This document shows, piece by piece, positions 19,201-29,738 of a DNA stretch of 64,000 nt. Numbering within the stretch: position 1 is the first letter of the stretch; each line of letters begins with the position of its first letter. The position numbers were made by a program, and so were the translations under genes. Source of the DNA: Carpediemonas membranifera. Lineage: Eukaryota > Fornicata. The DNA lies in assembly GCA_019828565.1 (NCBI GenBank), contig JAHDYR010000011.1, positions 310,001 to 374,000 on the forward strand, read 5' to 3'. Under the pieces are notes generated by a model. The model was not told the DNA's origin, made no database searches, and saw nothing but the letters and a program-made list of their open reading frames with translations.

Positions 19201-19985
19201 AGGAGGCAGCCCAGGCAATGGGCACTCCACCCGTGATTCGTGAGCTCCTCGCAGTGCTGCTGGCCTCCACCAACGACACGCTCATCCACACGGCAGCGGT
19301 TACAGTCCACAACGTCGCTTCCTCCCCCCACCGCCTCTCCATAGCAATGGATCCCGCCCTCGTGGCCGCGATCATCAAGAGACTCGGCGCCCCAGGCGTA
19401 CCGGACACCACATGCGGCCCCCTGGCACGCTCGCTGCCTTCCATCTCATACCAGACCGAGACCCACGAGCGTCTGGCCACCACTGAAGGGTTCATCGATA
19501 CTTGTCTGGGTCTGATGCGAGTCGGGGGCGACTCCGAGCATCTACACATCGCAGGCGCCACTACGCTTTGGAACTTGTCCGCATCGGCCTCTGTGCACCA
19601 GATTATTGTTGCCCACGCAGGTCTGCTCGAGACAGTGGAGCAAGTCCTTCGCACAGCTGCGAGTGCCGCCCCGCAGCAGAGCATGAGTGCCAGGGACGTG
19701 CTGACTGCTGCCCGGGCCCCGATGACGGCCGAGGACGACGGTCATGCCCCACCTTCCGTTGTGGCATCGCTCAGCATGCTATCTAACCTCAGTACGAGCA
19801 GCCAGCATCGCTTAGCCATCGTCGCACGCCCTGTACTGCTTGAAAGCCTCGTATCCATGCTTCACCACCCTAGCAAGCAGGTGCGGGCACTCGCGAGGCA
19901 GTGCACGAGTCGGCTGTTTGATAGCGGGAGCGGGGGGACGCTACTACCCTACCTGGAGAGTCTCGTGCGGGGCATGAGGGGGTGA
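16256..19985 (+). CDS. Armadillo/HEAT-repeat protein, spliced
   Basis: About 1234 aa. Exon 1 (16256-16397) begins MPDWKQAIDIIESFSG. A 28-nt intron (16398-16425) is removed, and exon 2 continues to 19985. The exon 2 frame is exactly the exon 1 frame shifted by 28, which supports the splice. Nearly the whole protein is made of roughly 42-residue helical repeats of the ARM type, for example ALRMLHNITGPVQSDVL, TTLWNLSASASVHQIIV and SLSMLSNLSTSSQHRLAIV. No other domain is visible. Such solenoids are scaffolds for protein binding (beta-catenin, importin-alpha and Vac8 relatives), but I cannot assign an orthologue. The gene converges on Dna2. Confidence 0.8.
16398..16425 (+). other. Spliceosomal intron, 28 nt
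   Basis: It runs from GTATGC to TTTACCCAG. It bridges two frames that are otherwise each cut short: the upstream frame stops at 16429, and the downstream frame lacks a good start. At 28 nt it is near the lower size limit known for spliceosomal introns. Confidence 0.72.
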
Positions 19986-20638
19986 GAGTAAGTTGTTGTA
20001 AAATTACGAGATTTGTTGTGGTATGATGAAGTCTTGGCGTACATCTCAGACCTGGGGTAACACTCATCCATTATCATGCCCTCTAGTTGTTTATGCAGTT
20101 TATGGGGATTCATGTAAAGGAGCCTTAAGCTGTCAGCCCCGGGATGAACTCCAGAAAACTGGACGGGTTCAGCCTGACGGCCCACCTGTCGTACACCAAA
20201 AGGGTAGCGGATATGAGGGCGTCGGCAATGGTAAGGGCAGACGGTTCTGGGCGGGATCTCGCTCCGGCGGACGCCAGGAATGTGACGACCTTTATGAACA
20301 ACACAGAATGCATTTCCTTCCTTCGATACCTGTCAGGGTCCCTCTGACAGTGGCTGCTCGTAAATTTCCGTTCATCATATCTCGTCTCCACATAGTCTCC
20401 ACTGTGGAATTCCGAGTCCTTGACTCAGTGGTTCGACATCACACCACATTCACTAGCACCTATCCATCAGACGAGACTGGGACTTGTTGGGAGTCGATGA
20501 TATTAGGCAAAGAAGTGAAGTGAAGTGAATTGTTCGAGTTGGGGTCGCCCAAATGGACAGCGCACTCCTTCTCAAAACGCTTCATCTCCTCAGCCAGTCA
20601 ATACTCTCTTAACCAGGATTTATAAACAACTGCGCACT
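19986..20638. other. Intergenic region between convergent genes
   Basis: It lies between the ARM gene (+) and Dna2 (-), so it holds two 3' ends. A minus-strand frame of 88 codons (20125-20391) contains a modest hydrophobic patch but no recognisable family. I see no RNA gene or repeat. Confidence 0.4.
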
Positions 20639-23281
20639 TTACAACACAGCGTCCTCCGCCATCTCTACGAGCTTCCTGACCTCCTCCTGCTCCCCCAGCC
20701 TCGACCTGTCCGCCACGACCACCAGCAAACCTCTTGGCCGAGTCACTGCCACGTTAATCCGCCGCACACTCCCCAGCAGAGTCGCCGCAGACCCCTCGGG
20801 CGAGGTGCACACGAAAACCACGGCTTCCCTAGTCTGGCCTTGGAAGCTGTCAACTGTGTCGACCTCAATGCTGGGTAAGGCCGCTCGGATAGCGGAGACG
20901 TCCGCCCGATAGGCGGCGACGACAGAGATTTGCATGGGGGGGATGTCGTATTGACGTTTGATGCCGGAAACAATGTCCGGAACTACTTCAGCGGGACTCT
21001 TGCCGGAAAGATCGAAGACTGAAACTGGGCGTGACAAAGAGCGGTCAAGATCTGTGCTCGGAACAAAATCTTCGAATCTATTGAGGCGATATGACGCGAC
21101 CGTCTCATTTGCTGGCTTAAGCCTGCCGTCATAGACAAGTTGCGAGGACAACCGGCAAATAACGTCATTCATGCGATACTGAGCAGATAAACTAGTGATG
21201 CAAGGGGATTCGAACTCAAGCAATTTGTCCATAACAGTGTGTCTGAGTCCAGCTGCCCTCTTGACTACAGGACCAAGCTGGTGCACGTCGCCAATAAGAC
21301 ACAGCCGAGCAGCCAAAGCCGTCGGGGGCAACAGTGTTGGCGTCTGTACTTGAGCGGCTTCATCCACGAGCAATATGTCGAACTGACGCAGCCCCTTGGC
21401 CTGTACGAACGTCTCCAAGGCGTGGAAAGACCATAGGGCTCTATGTGTGGTGATAGCGACCACGTTGACTTTTGGTGGAGTTGAACCGGTCAGGTCGATC
21501 GTGGAAATATCGTCGGAGATCAGATCGGATACGTCTGGATACGCTCTCTTGACATCAGATACGATTTGACCACATGCCAGACGTGTGGGCGTGCATATTA
21601 GCACCGTCTTGCCCAACCTTGCTGCTGCGGCGACTATGGCGCCTATCGTGTGGCTCTTGCCAGCTCCGGGAAGCCCTTCCACTACCGATATGAGATGCGT
21701 GAATGCATGTCGGGCAGCAGTTGTCTGTGCATTGCTCAGGGCCGCCTCCGCGCACGCCGCGGCCACTATGGCTACCTCTTGATCGCCCAGTGGTGCCACA
21801 GCAGTGGGTAGTCTGTTCATGAGGAGTAGCCGGCCCAACGGCCCTTCCAGCCCAAGCAAGGGGCCATGACGCAGGGTTTTGGTCGTATCATGTGCTGGCA
21901 TGAGATCTAGGCGATCAGCGTTTCTTGCCTGGCCGTACGGAGTCGCTATAGTCACAACGCTTGCCTCTGTGTCACGGTCCACAACCTGCCCCTCCACCAT
22001 GGACTGGGTGCCCAATACCACTCTCTGGCCCACAGACGGCAGTGGGCCAGACACAGTGGCGCTAACCAGCGTCGGGGTGAGTATGGCGAGCATGCTGACT
22101 GTTCTCAGGGTCGGAGTGACCCACTCGGGTGTGTCATGCTCATTGAACTCCCGGTCGACCTCGGCGATGACGTCTAATGCTGCCTTAGCTGCCCGCGGAT
22201 TCGGGTCAGGCCCGGGGTGGATCATATCTAGAGTAGATCCGAGTAGATTACACATATCTATATGTGGGCACCAGTCGCATCTTGGGGGGAGCCTCTCAAT
22301 GTCGATGGAAGAATACTCCCCACGCCGTAAACGCCACACGCGGGCCGCCAAGCTACTCCTGTGTGCTAGCAGCGTTGCGATCTCCGCGGGTTCAGGTTCT
22401 ACGCTGACAACACCCTCGTCACCCCTTCCTCTTGTACCAAGGACGACCACGTCGGGGGTTTCGCCTTCATGGATGGTCCAAGCCGCGTGATACAGCGCCG
22501 CCTGGGCCCTAGTTGACGAGCTTGTCATTGCGTAGGGTAGCTTGCCTGTCTTGACCTCCACCAGCATTGTCTTCCGGCCCGGTCCGCCGAGGACGATGTC
22601 GATCTTGCCTCTCAGCCCTAGAACAGGGGAGACGATGGTGTATTCAACCCCTTTGACTCTATAGCCCTGTCTCAACACGCGGTCAATCCAGAGGGCAGCG
22701 TTGAGCAGGTGGCCGTCGCCCTTGATCTGGTCGAGAGCGGGGCCCTCGCACAGCTCCTCCATACGTCGGCGGAGGTCGGACACATCTCTGGGCGGTGTGG
22801 CTGGGTCGTTTGCCTCCATTAATACGGATTGAATGGCCTCGTGAACCGAGACTCCCACGGTCATCGCATCGCTCGGGCCACCAGGGGGCGAGTCATATTG
22901 TGAAAGGACGCCACGACGAACACAGTCGATCGACTGGGCCAGAGTGGTGGGCGAGAGCAGTAGGTCGGGGAAGGAGACGGCGATGGCGCCCGAAGTGGGG
23001 CTGATGACGGCATGGGAAGACGTGGGGGGCGGATGGACGGTGACGACGTCGCCGGTGGCTACATTCATCGTCCTCCAAGGCCCGTGGAGTTCAAAGACTG
23101 TTTCCTCCGATGCAAGGGCGGTTCCAGTCTCAATCTTGAGGCAGTGGAGCTCGGTATGGCTGTTGGCGGGTTCGATGGAGCAAACCAGCCAACGATTAAC
23201 GATTAGCGGTGTATCTGGGTAATGGTGCTGCTTTAACAGGGCATCGGGGCTCTTTGATGGCTGCTTCCGCTTCTCGCTCAT
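20639..23281 (-). CDS. DNA2: Dna2 nuclease-helicase
   Basis: 880 aa, short for Dna2 because the N-terminal extension is nearly absent. It acts in Okazaki flap processing and DNA end resection. The RecB-like nuclease has Asp228 (GKIDIV) and EVK 242-244. Four Fe-S cysteines are Cys120 and the cluster C335-x2-C338-x5-C344, the spacing seen in yeast Dna2. His147 in SVHEA matches the conserved nuclease His. The SF1B helicase has Walker A GLPGAGKS (536-543), Walker B LLVDEAAQ, QYRMN, VDTVDSFQGQTREAVV and the Arg-finger region INVAVTRPRG. All catalytic residues are present. It is divergent from the TFIIIC-like gene. The start at 23281 gives a sensible N-terminus. Confidence 0.95.
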   Translation of the reverse strand: MSEKRKQPSKSPDALLKQHHYPDTPLIVNRWLVCSIEPANSHTELHCLKIETGTALASEETVFELHGPWRTMNVATGDVVTVHPPPTSSHAVISPTSGAIAVSFPDLLLSPTTLAQSIDCVRRGVLSQYDSPPGGPSDAMTVGVSVHEAIQSVLMEANDPATPPRDVSDLRRRMEELCEGPALDQIKGDGHLLNAALWIDRVLRQGYRVKGVEYTIVSPVLGLRGKIDIVLGGPGRKTMLVEVKTGKLPYAMTSSSTRAQAALYHAAWTIHEGETPDVVVLGTRGRGDEGVVSVEPEPAEIATLLAHRSSLAARVWRLRRGEYSSIDIERLPPRCDWCPHIDMCNLLGSTLDMIHPGPDPNPRAAKAALDVIAEVDREFNEHDTPEWVTPTLRTVSMLAILTPTLVSATVSGPLPSVGQRVVLGTQSMVEGQVVDRDTEASVVTIATPYGQARNADRLDLMPAHDTTKTLRHGPLLGLEGPLGRLLLMNRLPTAVAPLGDQEVAIVAAACAEAALSNAQTTAARHAFTHLISVVEGLPGAGKSHTIGAIVAAAARLGKTVLICTPTRLACGQIVSDVKRAYPDVSDLISDDISTIDLTGSTPPKVNVVAITTHRALWSFHALETFVQAKGLRQFDILLVDEAAQVQTPTLLPPTALAARLCLIGDVHQLGPVVKRAAGLRHTVMDKLLEFESPCITSLSAQYRMNDVICRLSSQLVYDGRLKPANETVASYRLNRFEDFVPSTDLDRSLSRPVSVFDLSGKSPAEVVPDIVSGIKRQYDIPPMQISVVAAYRADVSAIRAALPSIEVDTVDSFQGQTREAVVFVCTSPEGSAATLLGSVRRINVAVTRPRGLLVVVADRSRLGEQEEVRKLVEMAEDAVL

Positions 23282-23433
23282 TCTTGCGCAAATGTCGACT
23301 TGACCGGGAATCGTGTGAAATCGTGGCCGGCATGGTCCGGAAGGCTCCTATGACTCGATGGATCACGTCAGTGGCTCATTTGCTGAAATGTCAGATTTGC
23401 TCACACAGCCCTCACATCCTCAACGACGCCTCC

Positions 23434-26400
23434 ATGGATGTTGATGCTGTGAAAATAGAGGCGCTAAAGCACCTCATGTGTATGAAGAAACGAACCATAG
23501 ACGAAGTTTTCGCCCTTGTCCGCGAAGTCTTCCAGGACGTTGACGACACTCTTGTGCAGACCGTCTGGCCCACGATGGCCGATGTTTTCGGCGTCACCGT
23601 CACCGGAACAACAGATGCGGTCATTTCTGAGGCCGGAGCCCTCGCGTGGCTCAATAGACGCCATCCCGTTCCCTCCAGCCGCATTCCACCGCTCAACGAT
23701 CACATGCGCAAGTCCATTACTGTCCTCGGCCAACACGGCTACGCTGGTATGAACCAGCTGGAGCTTTCCAAACACTGCAAGATGAAACCGAAGGACTTTT
23801 CCTACGTCTTTCGGGTTCTCAGCAGGTTTGCCGTCGTATCTCACCCAGCATACGTGACTTTCGAGGGGAAACTGAAGCTCACCAAGCACATCTACCTCAA
23901 CGTCTTCGGCCCAGAGTACGAGAGCCGCTGCGTGACCCTCTCCATCCCGCCCCATGCCCCCTACCCCTCCTTGTACCATATCCTGCACTTTTTGAGAGAT
24001 TCAGGGGAGACTACGCTCCGGGAGATCCACAAGGCCATCGCCGGTCCCCTCAAGGACAGAGGTGTACGGGGCTTCACGGAGGAGAGTCTCATGTTTGATC
24101 TCTTCATCCTCCAGCACGCTGACATGGGCTTCACGGACTCACGTGCCGTGGGTCCCGGCGATTTACCTGCCCAAAACCCTATCGCGGGCACGGGTAAGAA
24201 GGTGGTGCGGAAGAACTCGATCTACCATGTTTGGCTCAAGAGCTCGGTCGATGCAGAAGAGGAGGCATCGGGGGTCGGCCCCGCGTCTCCTGAGGCCAGC
24301 CGCACTCGGCCAGTTGCCCCAGAGCCCACCCCAGCGGACGGTCGTCGTCCCCACACCGCCATGGCCCAGCCGCTCGACACGGACCTCGGCGGCACCTCCA
24401 CCAACATGACTCTCAAAGACAGAGTTGGGGCCAAGCACAGCAATCCCTTCGCTGGTCCTTTCGTACTCACCCCTGTAGACAAACTCCATGCCCTAGTCGC
24501 CGCAGTCCGCGAGGCAGGGGTGGAGGGGGTCAACCTCGATGACCCTACGCACGGGCGACCGGTGCTCGACCGGTTATTTATCAACCGGGGACGCACCGCG
24601 ATCGGTATGATTCGGGACCCGGCATTGTCGAAGGGGAGCACCATTTCAGTGCTACCAGGCATACCGTTGCATTGTTTTACGGACTACACAGAGTCTGTTG
24701 GGGTGGCTTACAGGCTCATACACTCCGACTTCATCACTGACGGCATGCCTAACAACAACGGCGGCGAGGATGTGATCAAGGCCCCTTTCCTACCGAAGGT
24801 TCGCATGGCTAAGCAGATCATGGGCCTCATGAACCAACTGCCTCCCGGCCTCTCGGTAAGTATAATGCACGTGAGGAACGGCGTCGCCTTTACTGACGCG
24901 ATAGAGGCCGGCCGGGGCCCACTGGGCATCTCTCAGACCGTTCCGTATTCAGGCACGGTGAGGGACGCCCTCCATGAGCTCGTGGACGCGGGCAAGCTGC
25001 TTTCATTCATAGACAGGGATAAGGCCGACAAGCCCTACTTTATCTCAGTCGACCGAGTGGAGCGGGATGACCTCGAGGGCGAGGTGATCGAGCCTGTTCA
25101 CATCACCCTCCCAACGCCCGAGACCACCAGGAATACAGCAGAGGGTCTCAAAGCCGTGCTGCGGGTCTGCGTGGAGGCGGGGACCAGAGTGTTTGACAGA
25201 TCTGTCGCGGTAACGATGCCGGCCGGGGCCCTCGCGGTGCTGATGAAGGACACCGGGCTGAGTCGGCCCATGCAGCGCATGCTCGACGAGGCTGGGACAA
25301 CCCCGCTGTGTGAGCTGCCTGCTATTATCGCCTCGTTCTGTATCTCCGCGGGAAGCGTCAACACTCGCCTGAATGCGGTGCGTGAGAACCTCGTCAACCT
25401 CGCCCTCGCCACCGTCGAGAATGAGCATCTTATGATCGTATCTGAATACAGATTCCCTTCGACCAACTTCTTTGACACGTCTGATCTGCCGATCATTCCA
25501 CTCAAGCCAGACACCATCGACGACATTTTTGCCCAGATCGAGTACTGTTGTGTCCAGAACAAGCTCCGCCAGCGCAAGGAGGCTACCCTCGCCGCCCTTG
25601 TGAAAGATGGCGAACCTGTCCCCGAGCAGCCTCAGGGCTTGGGCGACACCGTTGTCTGGCTCGACCGGGAAGCTGAGTTCCACCGGCACTACCTCATTAA
25701 CTCCTATTGGGGCGTGATCAGCCGGAAAGTACGTCTCGAGAAGCTCCGCAAGGACACTAGCCTCCTGAGAACTCGACAGTACGCGGCTCCGTCGTTCAAG
25801 CGCATCACTAAGCCAGTTGCGGAGGTCCGAACCTTCTTGGAGATGACTATGACGCTTACGAGTGACATACCCCGCCGCAAGATGCTCGAGCACACCCTCG
25901 CCCGAAGCTCGCGTCTGCCCGCACCCTCAACCATGGCTGGCGACGGAGGCGGGGCCGACTGGCCCGAGGAGGCCGACCTGAATAGAATCAGACAGATGCC
26001 CTTGTCCTATCGGAGGAATATCGTGTACGTCGTCGACGCCCATCGTATGTTCCCCCGGAGGAACATCGGTCATTGTAAGTGGGTGGAGGCCGCGGCGGAC
26101 ATCGCGAACGCCATCCCCACGATGGGAAGCACTAACGCTGACGAGATTCGTCGCCTCATCAAGGGTGTGGTAGCTTCTTTCATCCCCAACCCGCTGGTGA
26201 ACGCGTCCGCCCACCCAGGCTGGCGGACCATCTTTACCAACCACATTATCGGTGCCAAGATTGTCATGATGATTCTACGAAACCTCGTCGACGCCTCCTC
26301 ACAGTCTGGAAACTTCGGCTTCGACGACTCTAGGATCTTTGCCGAGCACAAGGACGCCTTCGAGGAGTTGTTCACCGACACCAATGCCTCTGCTCTCCAG

Positions 26401-27936
26401 TGGCCGAGCAACACCCATGAGGGGCCGGCAGTGCCTCTCATAGACTTCTTACCGCCCACGGTATTCCCTATTAGAGCCGGACCACTGCTCGCGGCCGGAC
26501 CTTACTCGCCAGAGATCATGCCGGGGTCGACCACAGCTGTCACCATCGGTCACGTTATACCAATCAACAGATTCATCTCACCGACTGCTGAAGGTGTTGT
26601 GAGAGACACCAGGCTCGCAGGCAGGGCGAATCTGAGGCGTAGACTCCTCGTTCTCCATGCCGCAGAGAGGATTGCGTCGCTCACTTCGAAGGTCAGGAGG
26701 AGTATGTTCAACCGCTGGGTCGGGGTGGACCCTCAGGCAGCGCACGGGGTGCTGGTCGCCCTTCTAGAGGCCAGGATGCTTACAAGGCGTCGGGCATCGG
26801 AGAAACACAAGCTGTCAACGCTTTTCTTCGAGAACACCATGATGGCTGCCTCGATTGAATTCATACGCGCTTTCACTCCCCCAGAAGCGATTGACGTTTC
26901 GTTCGCCTTCAGGTACACACGCACCACAATCAAAGATCTGTCCAACCGCATCTCGAATATCTCGAAGACCGCCCAATGGGCAGTGCCAGACTCTGTCACC
27001 CGGATTGACATGCTCATGGTCCTCGACCTGGTCTATCGCGGGCTCTGGGTTTTGGACAATGCGTCTAAGAGCGCCATTCGCGGCGTCGGCCTCAACATGA
27101 CGAGCGGAACATTCGTGTTTGGCGAGAAGCTCGACCTTGTGCTCAGAAGAGAGCTCTTCCCCCATGAGAAGGCCCCGCCTGCTGAGATTGATCTCGTCAC
27201 TGACCAATCAATTGATGAAACGGAAGAAGAGCCACTCCCTGACACTCTCGTCGCCCTCTTCCCCATGGATCATCGGAGCAGACTCCCCGAGGTTAAGGGT
27301 GTCGCCCAGCTTGCCGGGCAGACTCTTGATTCTCTCGTGCCTGTGCTTGAGGCCATATGCCATGACCGTCCGCCGGCTACGAGGGAAGCACAAGACAGGG
27401 CCGCCGTCCTGATCAACAGCGGTGTTGTTATCGTCGGCCACGAGCATCTTACGCGCGTCCTTGTTCCCGTATGGGATTCGGAAGACTACATACACCCCGA
27501 GGCGCCGGACGTGCCTCTGCTGGACATCATGACCGTTACAGGCGAGCACAGCATGGATGCTGTCGACTCGCTTGCCCTGGCACTGCGAGACTGCATAGGC
27601 TCAATGCCCGGCATCAGCCTGACCTTCATGTATCGTCGTTTCTTTCATTTCACGCCCGTGTGTATCCATAGAGTGCTCGACGTCATGCTCCTGGACGACG
27701 CTATTACTGCCTACATCCAGCTGTCGAAGCCAGCATCGCTGTGGGATGAGCCTGAGCATCAGACAGTGATGGTGCGCTCCGTCACTGATGCCGTTACGAA
27801 GCTCGAAGCCGACGGGCTTGCGGGGATGGCGTTTGACGGCGTTGGCGAGACCGACATAAGCTACGAGATCGTGCTGTATCCGACCATGTCAATCATGGCT
27901 ACCGCATGGACTGTGGAGGAGGCCGTGGAACTGTAG
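23434..27936 (+). CDS. Probable TFIIIC largest subunit (B-block binding, GTF3C1/Tfc3-like)
   Basis: About 1500 aa from the ATG at 23434 (MDVDAVKIEALKHL...), a start resembling that of GTF3C1. An in-frame ATG at 23332 is the main alternative. Residues about 90-150 (HGYAGMNQLELSKHCKMKP, then DFSYVFRVLSRF) look like the B-block TFIIIC winged helix. Further winged-helix-like segments follow (LYHILHFLRDSGETTLREI, and the region around SVAVTMPAGALAVLM). A Pro/Arg-rich linker lies at about 285-330. The rest is helical without clear landmarks. The expected role is binding of the tRNA B box and recruitment of TFIIIB for pol III. Assignment rests on domain pattern, so another multi-winged-helix protein is possible. 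The gene ends 88 bp from the convergent kinase gene. Confidence 0.5.
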   Translation: MDVDAVKIEALKHLMCMKKRTIDEVFALVREVFQDVDDTLVQTVWPTMADVFGVTVTGTTDAVISEAGALAWLNRRHPVPSSRIPPLNDHMRKSITVLGQHGYAGMNQLELSKHCKMKPKDFSYVFRVLSRFAVVSHPAYVTFEGKLKLTKHIYLNVFGPEYESRCVTLSIPPHAPYPSLYHILHFLRDSGETTLREIHKAIAGPLKDRGVRGFTEESLMFDLFILQHADMGFTDSRAVGPGDLPAQNPIAGTGKKVVRKNSIYHVWLKSSVDAEEEASGVGPASPEASRTRPVAPEPTPADGRRPHTAMAQPLDTDLGGTSTNMTLKDRVGAKHSNPFAGPFVLTPVDKLHALVAAVREAGVEGVNLDDPTHGRPVLDRLFINRGRTAIGMIRDPALSKGSTISVLPGIPLHCFTDYTESVGVAYRLIHSDFITDGMPNNNGGEDVIKAPFLPKVRMAKQIMGLMNQLPPGLSVSIMHVRNGVAFTDAIEAGRGPLGISQTVPYSGTVRDALHELVDAGKLLSFIDRDKADKPYFISVDRVERDDLEGEVIEPVHITLPTPETTRNTAEGLKAVLRVCVEAGTRVFDRSVAVTMPAGALAVLMKDTGLSRPMQRMLDEAGTTPLCELPAIIASFCISAGSVNTRLNAVRENLVNLALATVENEHLMIVSEYRFPSTNFFDTSDLPIIPLKPDTIDDIFAQIEYCCVQNKLRQRKEATLAALVKDGEPVPEQPQGLGDTVVWLDREAEFHRHYLINSYWGVISRKVRLEKLRKDTSLLRTRQYAAPSFKRITKPVAEVRTFLEMTMTLTSDIPRRKMLEHTLARSSRLPAPSTMAGDGGGADWPEEADLNRIRQMPLSYRRNIVYVVDAHRMFPRRNIGHCKWVEAAADIANAIPTMGSTNADEIRRLIKGVVASFIPNPLVNASAHPGWRTIFTNHIIGAKIVMMILRNLVDASSQSGNFGFDDSRIFAEHKDAFEELFTDTNASALQWPSNTHEGPAVPLIDFLPPTVFPIRAGPLLAAGPYSPEIMPGSTTAVTIGHVIPINRFISPTAEGVVRDTRLAGRANLRRRLLVLHAAERIASLTSKVRRSMFNRWVGVDPQAAHGVLVALLEARMLTRRRASEKHKLSTLFFENTMMAASIEFIRAFTPPEAIDVSFAFRYTRTTIKDLSNRISNISKTAQWAVPDSVTRIDMLMVLDLVYRGLWVLDNASKSAIRGVGLNMTSGTFVFGEKLDLVLRRELFPHEKAPPAEIDLVTDQSIDETEEEPLPDTLVALFPMDHRSRLPEVKGVAQLAGQTLDSLVPVLEAICHDRPPATREAQDRAAVLINSGVVIVGHEHLTRVLVPVWDSEDYIHPEAPDVPLLDIMTVTGEHSMDAVDSLALALRDCIGSMPGISLTFMYRRFFHFTPVCIHRVLDVMLLDDAITAYIQLSKPASLWDEPEHQTVMVRSVTDAVTKLEADGLAGMAFDGVGETDISYEIVLYPTMSIMATAWTVEEAVEL

Positions 27937-28024
27937 ATTTACATATGCTAATGTATATATGAGATTCTATTCAATTTAAACCATACGAAGTCGAAATAAA
28001 AGATTTAGTGTGAAATACAAGCAA

Positions 28025-29738
28025 TCAGAGACGGCCATCCTTCTCGTGGTCAACGGCCTTCAATGCCTCAACACGCATCGCCAGTTCCTCATTCTGCGCC
28101 GCCAAGGCTCTATTCCTGGCCAGCAGGCTGTCAATCAGACTCTTCATCGTCGCGGGGTCCTCCCTAACTCGTTCCAGATGATCCACAGGCGGCGGTCTTA
28201 TGATTTGCTCGAGCTGGGCGGTCTGTTCCTGTAGCATCGTGTGAACCGTCGCCACCGTGAGTCCGGCCCCGGCTAGAGGGAGGCCTGGCACCTTCATGGC
28301 GCTGATGATGCTTGACGGCGGTGGGGCATCGCGGGTGGGGTGCTCGCTCTCGTTGTCTGACGTCGCGTCGGTCGCACGCTTGGCCTCGCTGCGGCGGACT
28401 GTGAATCTCCCCTTACGGTGGCCAACGGGCTTGCCCTCGGCGGGAGTGTCGGGGCGTGAGACGGCCTCCTCGGTCTTGTCGGCGAGTTTCTCGGCTGACT
28501 TCTGGTCGCCCGGCTTCTCTGTCGACTTTTCAGTGGATTTTTCAACAGGCTGAGGCTTTTCAGTCGTCGTCTCGGCGGACTTCTCCGCGGGCCTTGCCTC
28601 GACTGGGGCCGGAGGCTTCGGCAGTTCCGCAGGAGCAGCCCTAGGCTCCGCAGGCACCACGTCTGCCCTGGCTGCGACCTTGCTCTCCTCGGTTCCGCTG
28701 AATTTCCAGCTCGTATGAAGCTGGGCGCCGCTCGCCACCTGCGGGGCGGTCCTGGGCGGCGCGGTCAGCTTGTACTCCACGTACTGGCCCAGCAGAGCGC
28801 CTAGCTGCTGCTTCCCGTTAGGAATGCGGGATTTCTTGGCGGCTGCCCACGCCTGGAGGATGCCGAAGAGTTCTTTCATTGACAGACGCTCCTGCGGCGA
28901 TCGCTTGAGGCATCCGTGGATGAATGACTTCATCTTGGAGCTAGTCTCGGGCGGTGGGCCAGGCGGGTCGCGCTGGAGGGTCTTGATGAGGACCTTCATG
29001 GCTGGCAGGTCCGAGTGGGGAGCTGCGCCGTACATCATCTCGAGAGCGGTGATTCCGAGCGACCACACATCCGCCTTCTGGTCGTAGCCCTTGTTGTTCT
29101 GCTCCACAACCTCCGGGGCCATCCAGCATGGCGTGCCCACGAAAGTCTGGCGCTTGTTGATGCGCGAGCCAGCATCAAGCATTGAGGCCGAGACACCGAA
29201 GTCTGCGAGATACACACAGAGATTAGTGTCGACAAGTATGTTTCCTATGTGAGCGATGGGCCTGTGGGAACGGACCTGCTTTGATGTCTCGGTGAATACG
29301 CCCAGTAGAGTGAAAGTATACCAGCGCCTCGACCACCTCGAGCAAGATATAGCCTACGGTCTCCTCCTTGAGGCCTTCTGGGGACACGGCGTGCATTATG
29401 TCATGGATTGAGCCCTCAAGAAGGGGCATGACGATCCAAAGGTACTTTTCCGTTGGGAAAACGGCGTAAAACTTGACGAGATTGGGATGGCGGGTCATCG
29501 TCATCGTATGAATCTCCTGTCTGATCTCATCTATGAAGCTGGAATTGCCGTGCTCGAGATCAATGACCTTGATGGCCACAAACTGGTCGTTCTCAAGGCA
29601 CTTGGCCTTCCAAACACTTGCTGAGCCTCCAGAGCCAATAATTTCAATGAGTTCGTACTTATCTTCGTCTTGAGGCCAATTCATCGTTGCCTCAACGCCC
29701 TTCTTCTGTCTGCCCACTATCCATTTATGGTTGCTCAT
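28025..29738 (-). CDS. STE20-family Ser/Thr kinase, SPAK/OSR1-like, spliced
   Basis: Exon 1 is 29738-29276 and exon 2 is 29244-28025, with a 31-nt intron between them. The kinase domain starts at WPQDEDKYELIEIIGSGGSASVW (Gly loop), then VAIKVID (ATP Lys), IHRDIKAGN (catalytic loop, split by the intron), DFGVS, and TFVGTPCWMAPEV. The last motif is the GCK-VI (SPAK/OSR1/Fray) signature. The tail is about 240 residues: Pro/Lys/Glu-rich repeats of the EKSTEKS kind, then a C-terminal coiled coil (QNEELAMRVEALKAVD). In animals these kinases act downstream of WNK kinases in osmotic control; here that role is inference. Initiation could instead be at the next Met, about 29684 (MNWPQDE), immediately before the domain. 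Confidence 0.87.
29245..29275 (-). other. Spliceosomal intron, 31 nt, in the kinase gene
   Basis: It runs from GTCCGT to CTCACATAG. Removal joins HRDIKA to GNILVD and restores the universally conserved catalytic loop HRDxKxxN. Reading through would destroy it. Confidence 0.86.

Noticed and set aside
20125-20391. 88-codon minus-strand ORF in the convergent spacer
   Set aside because: No recognisable family and no sign of constraint; kept only as a note in the intergenic entry.
23209-23331. Upstream start of the TFIIIC-like gene at 23209
   Set aside because: It would overlap the Dna2 coding start on the other strand by 73 bp, and the added residues look non-conserved.
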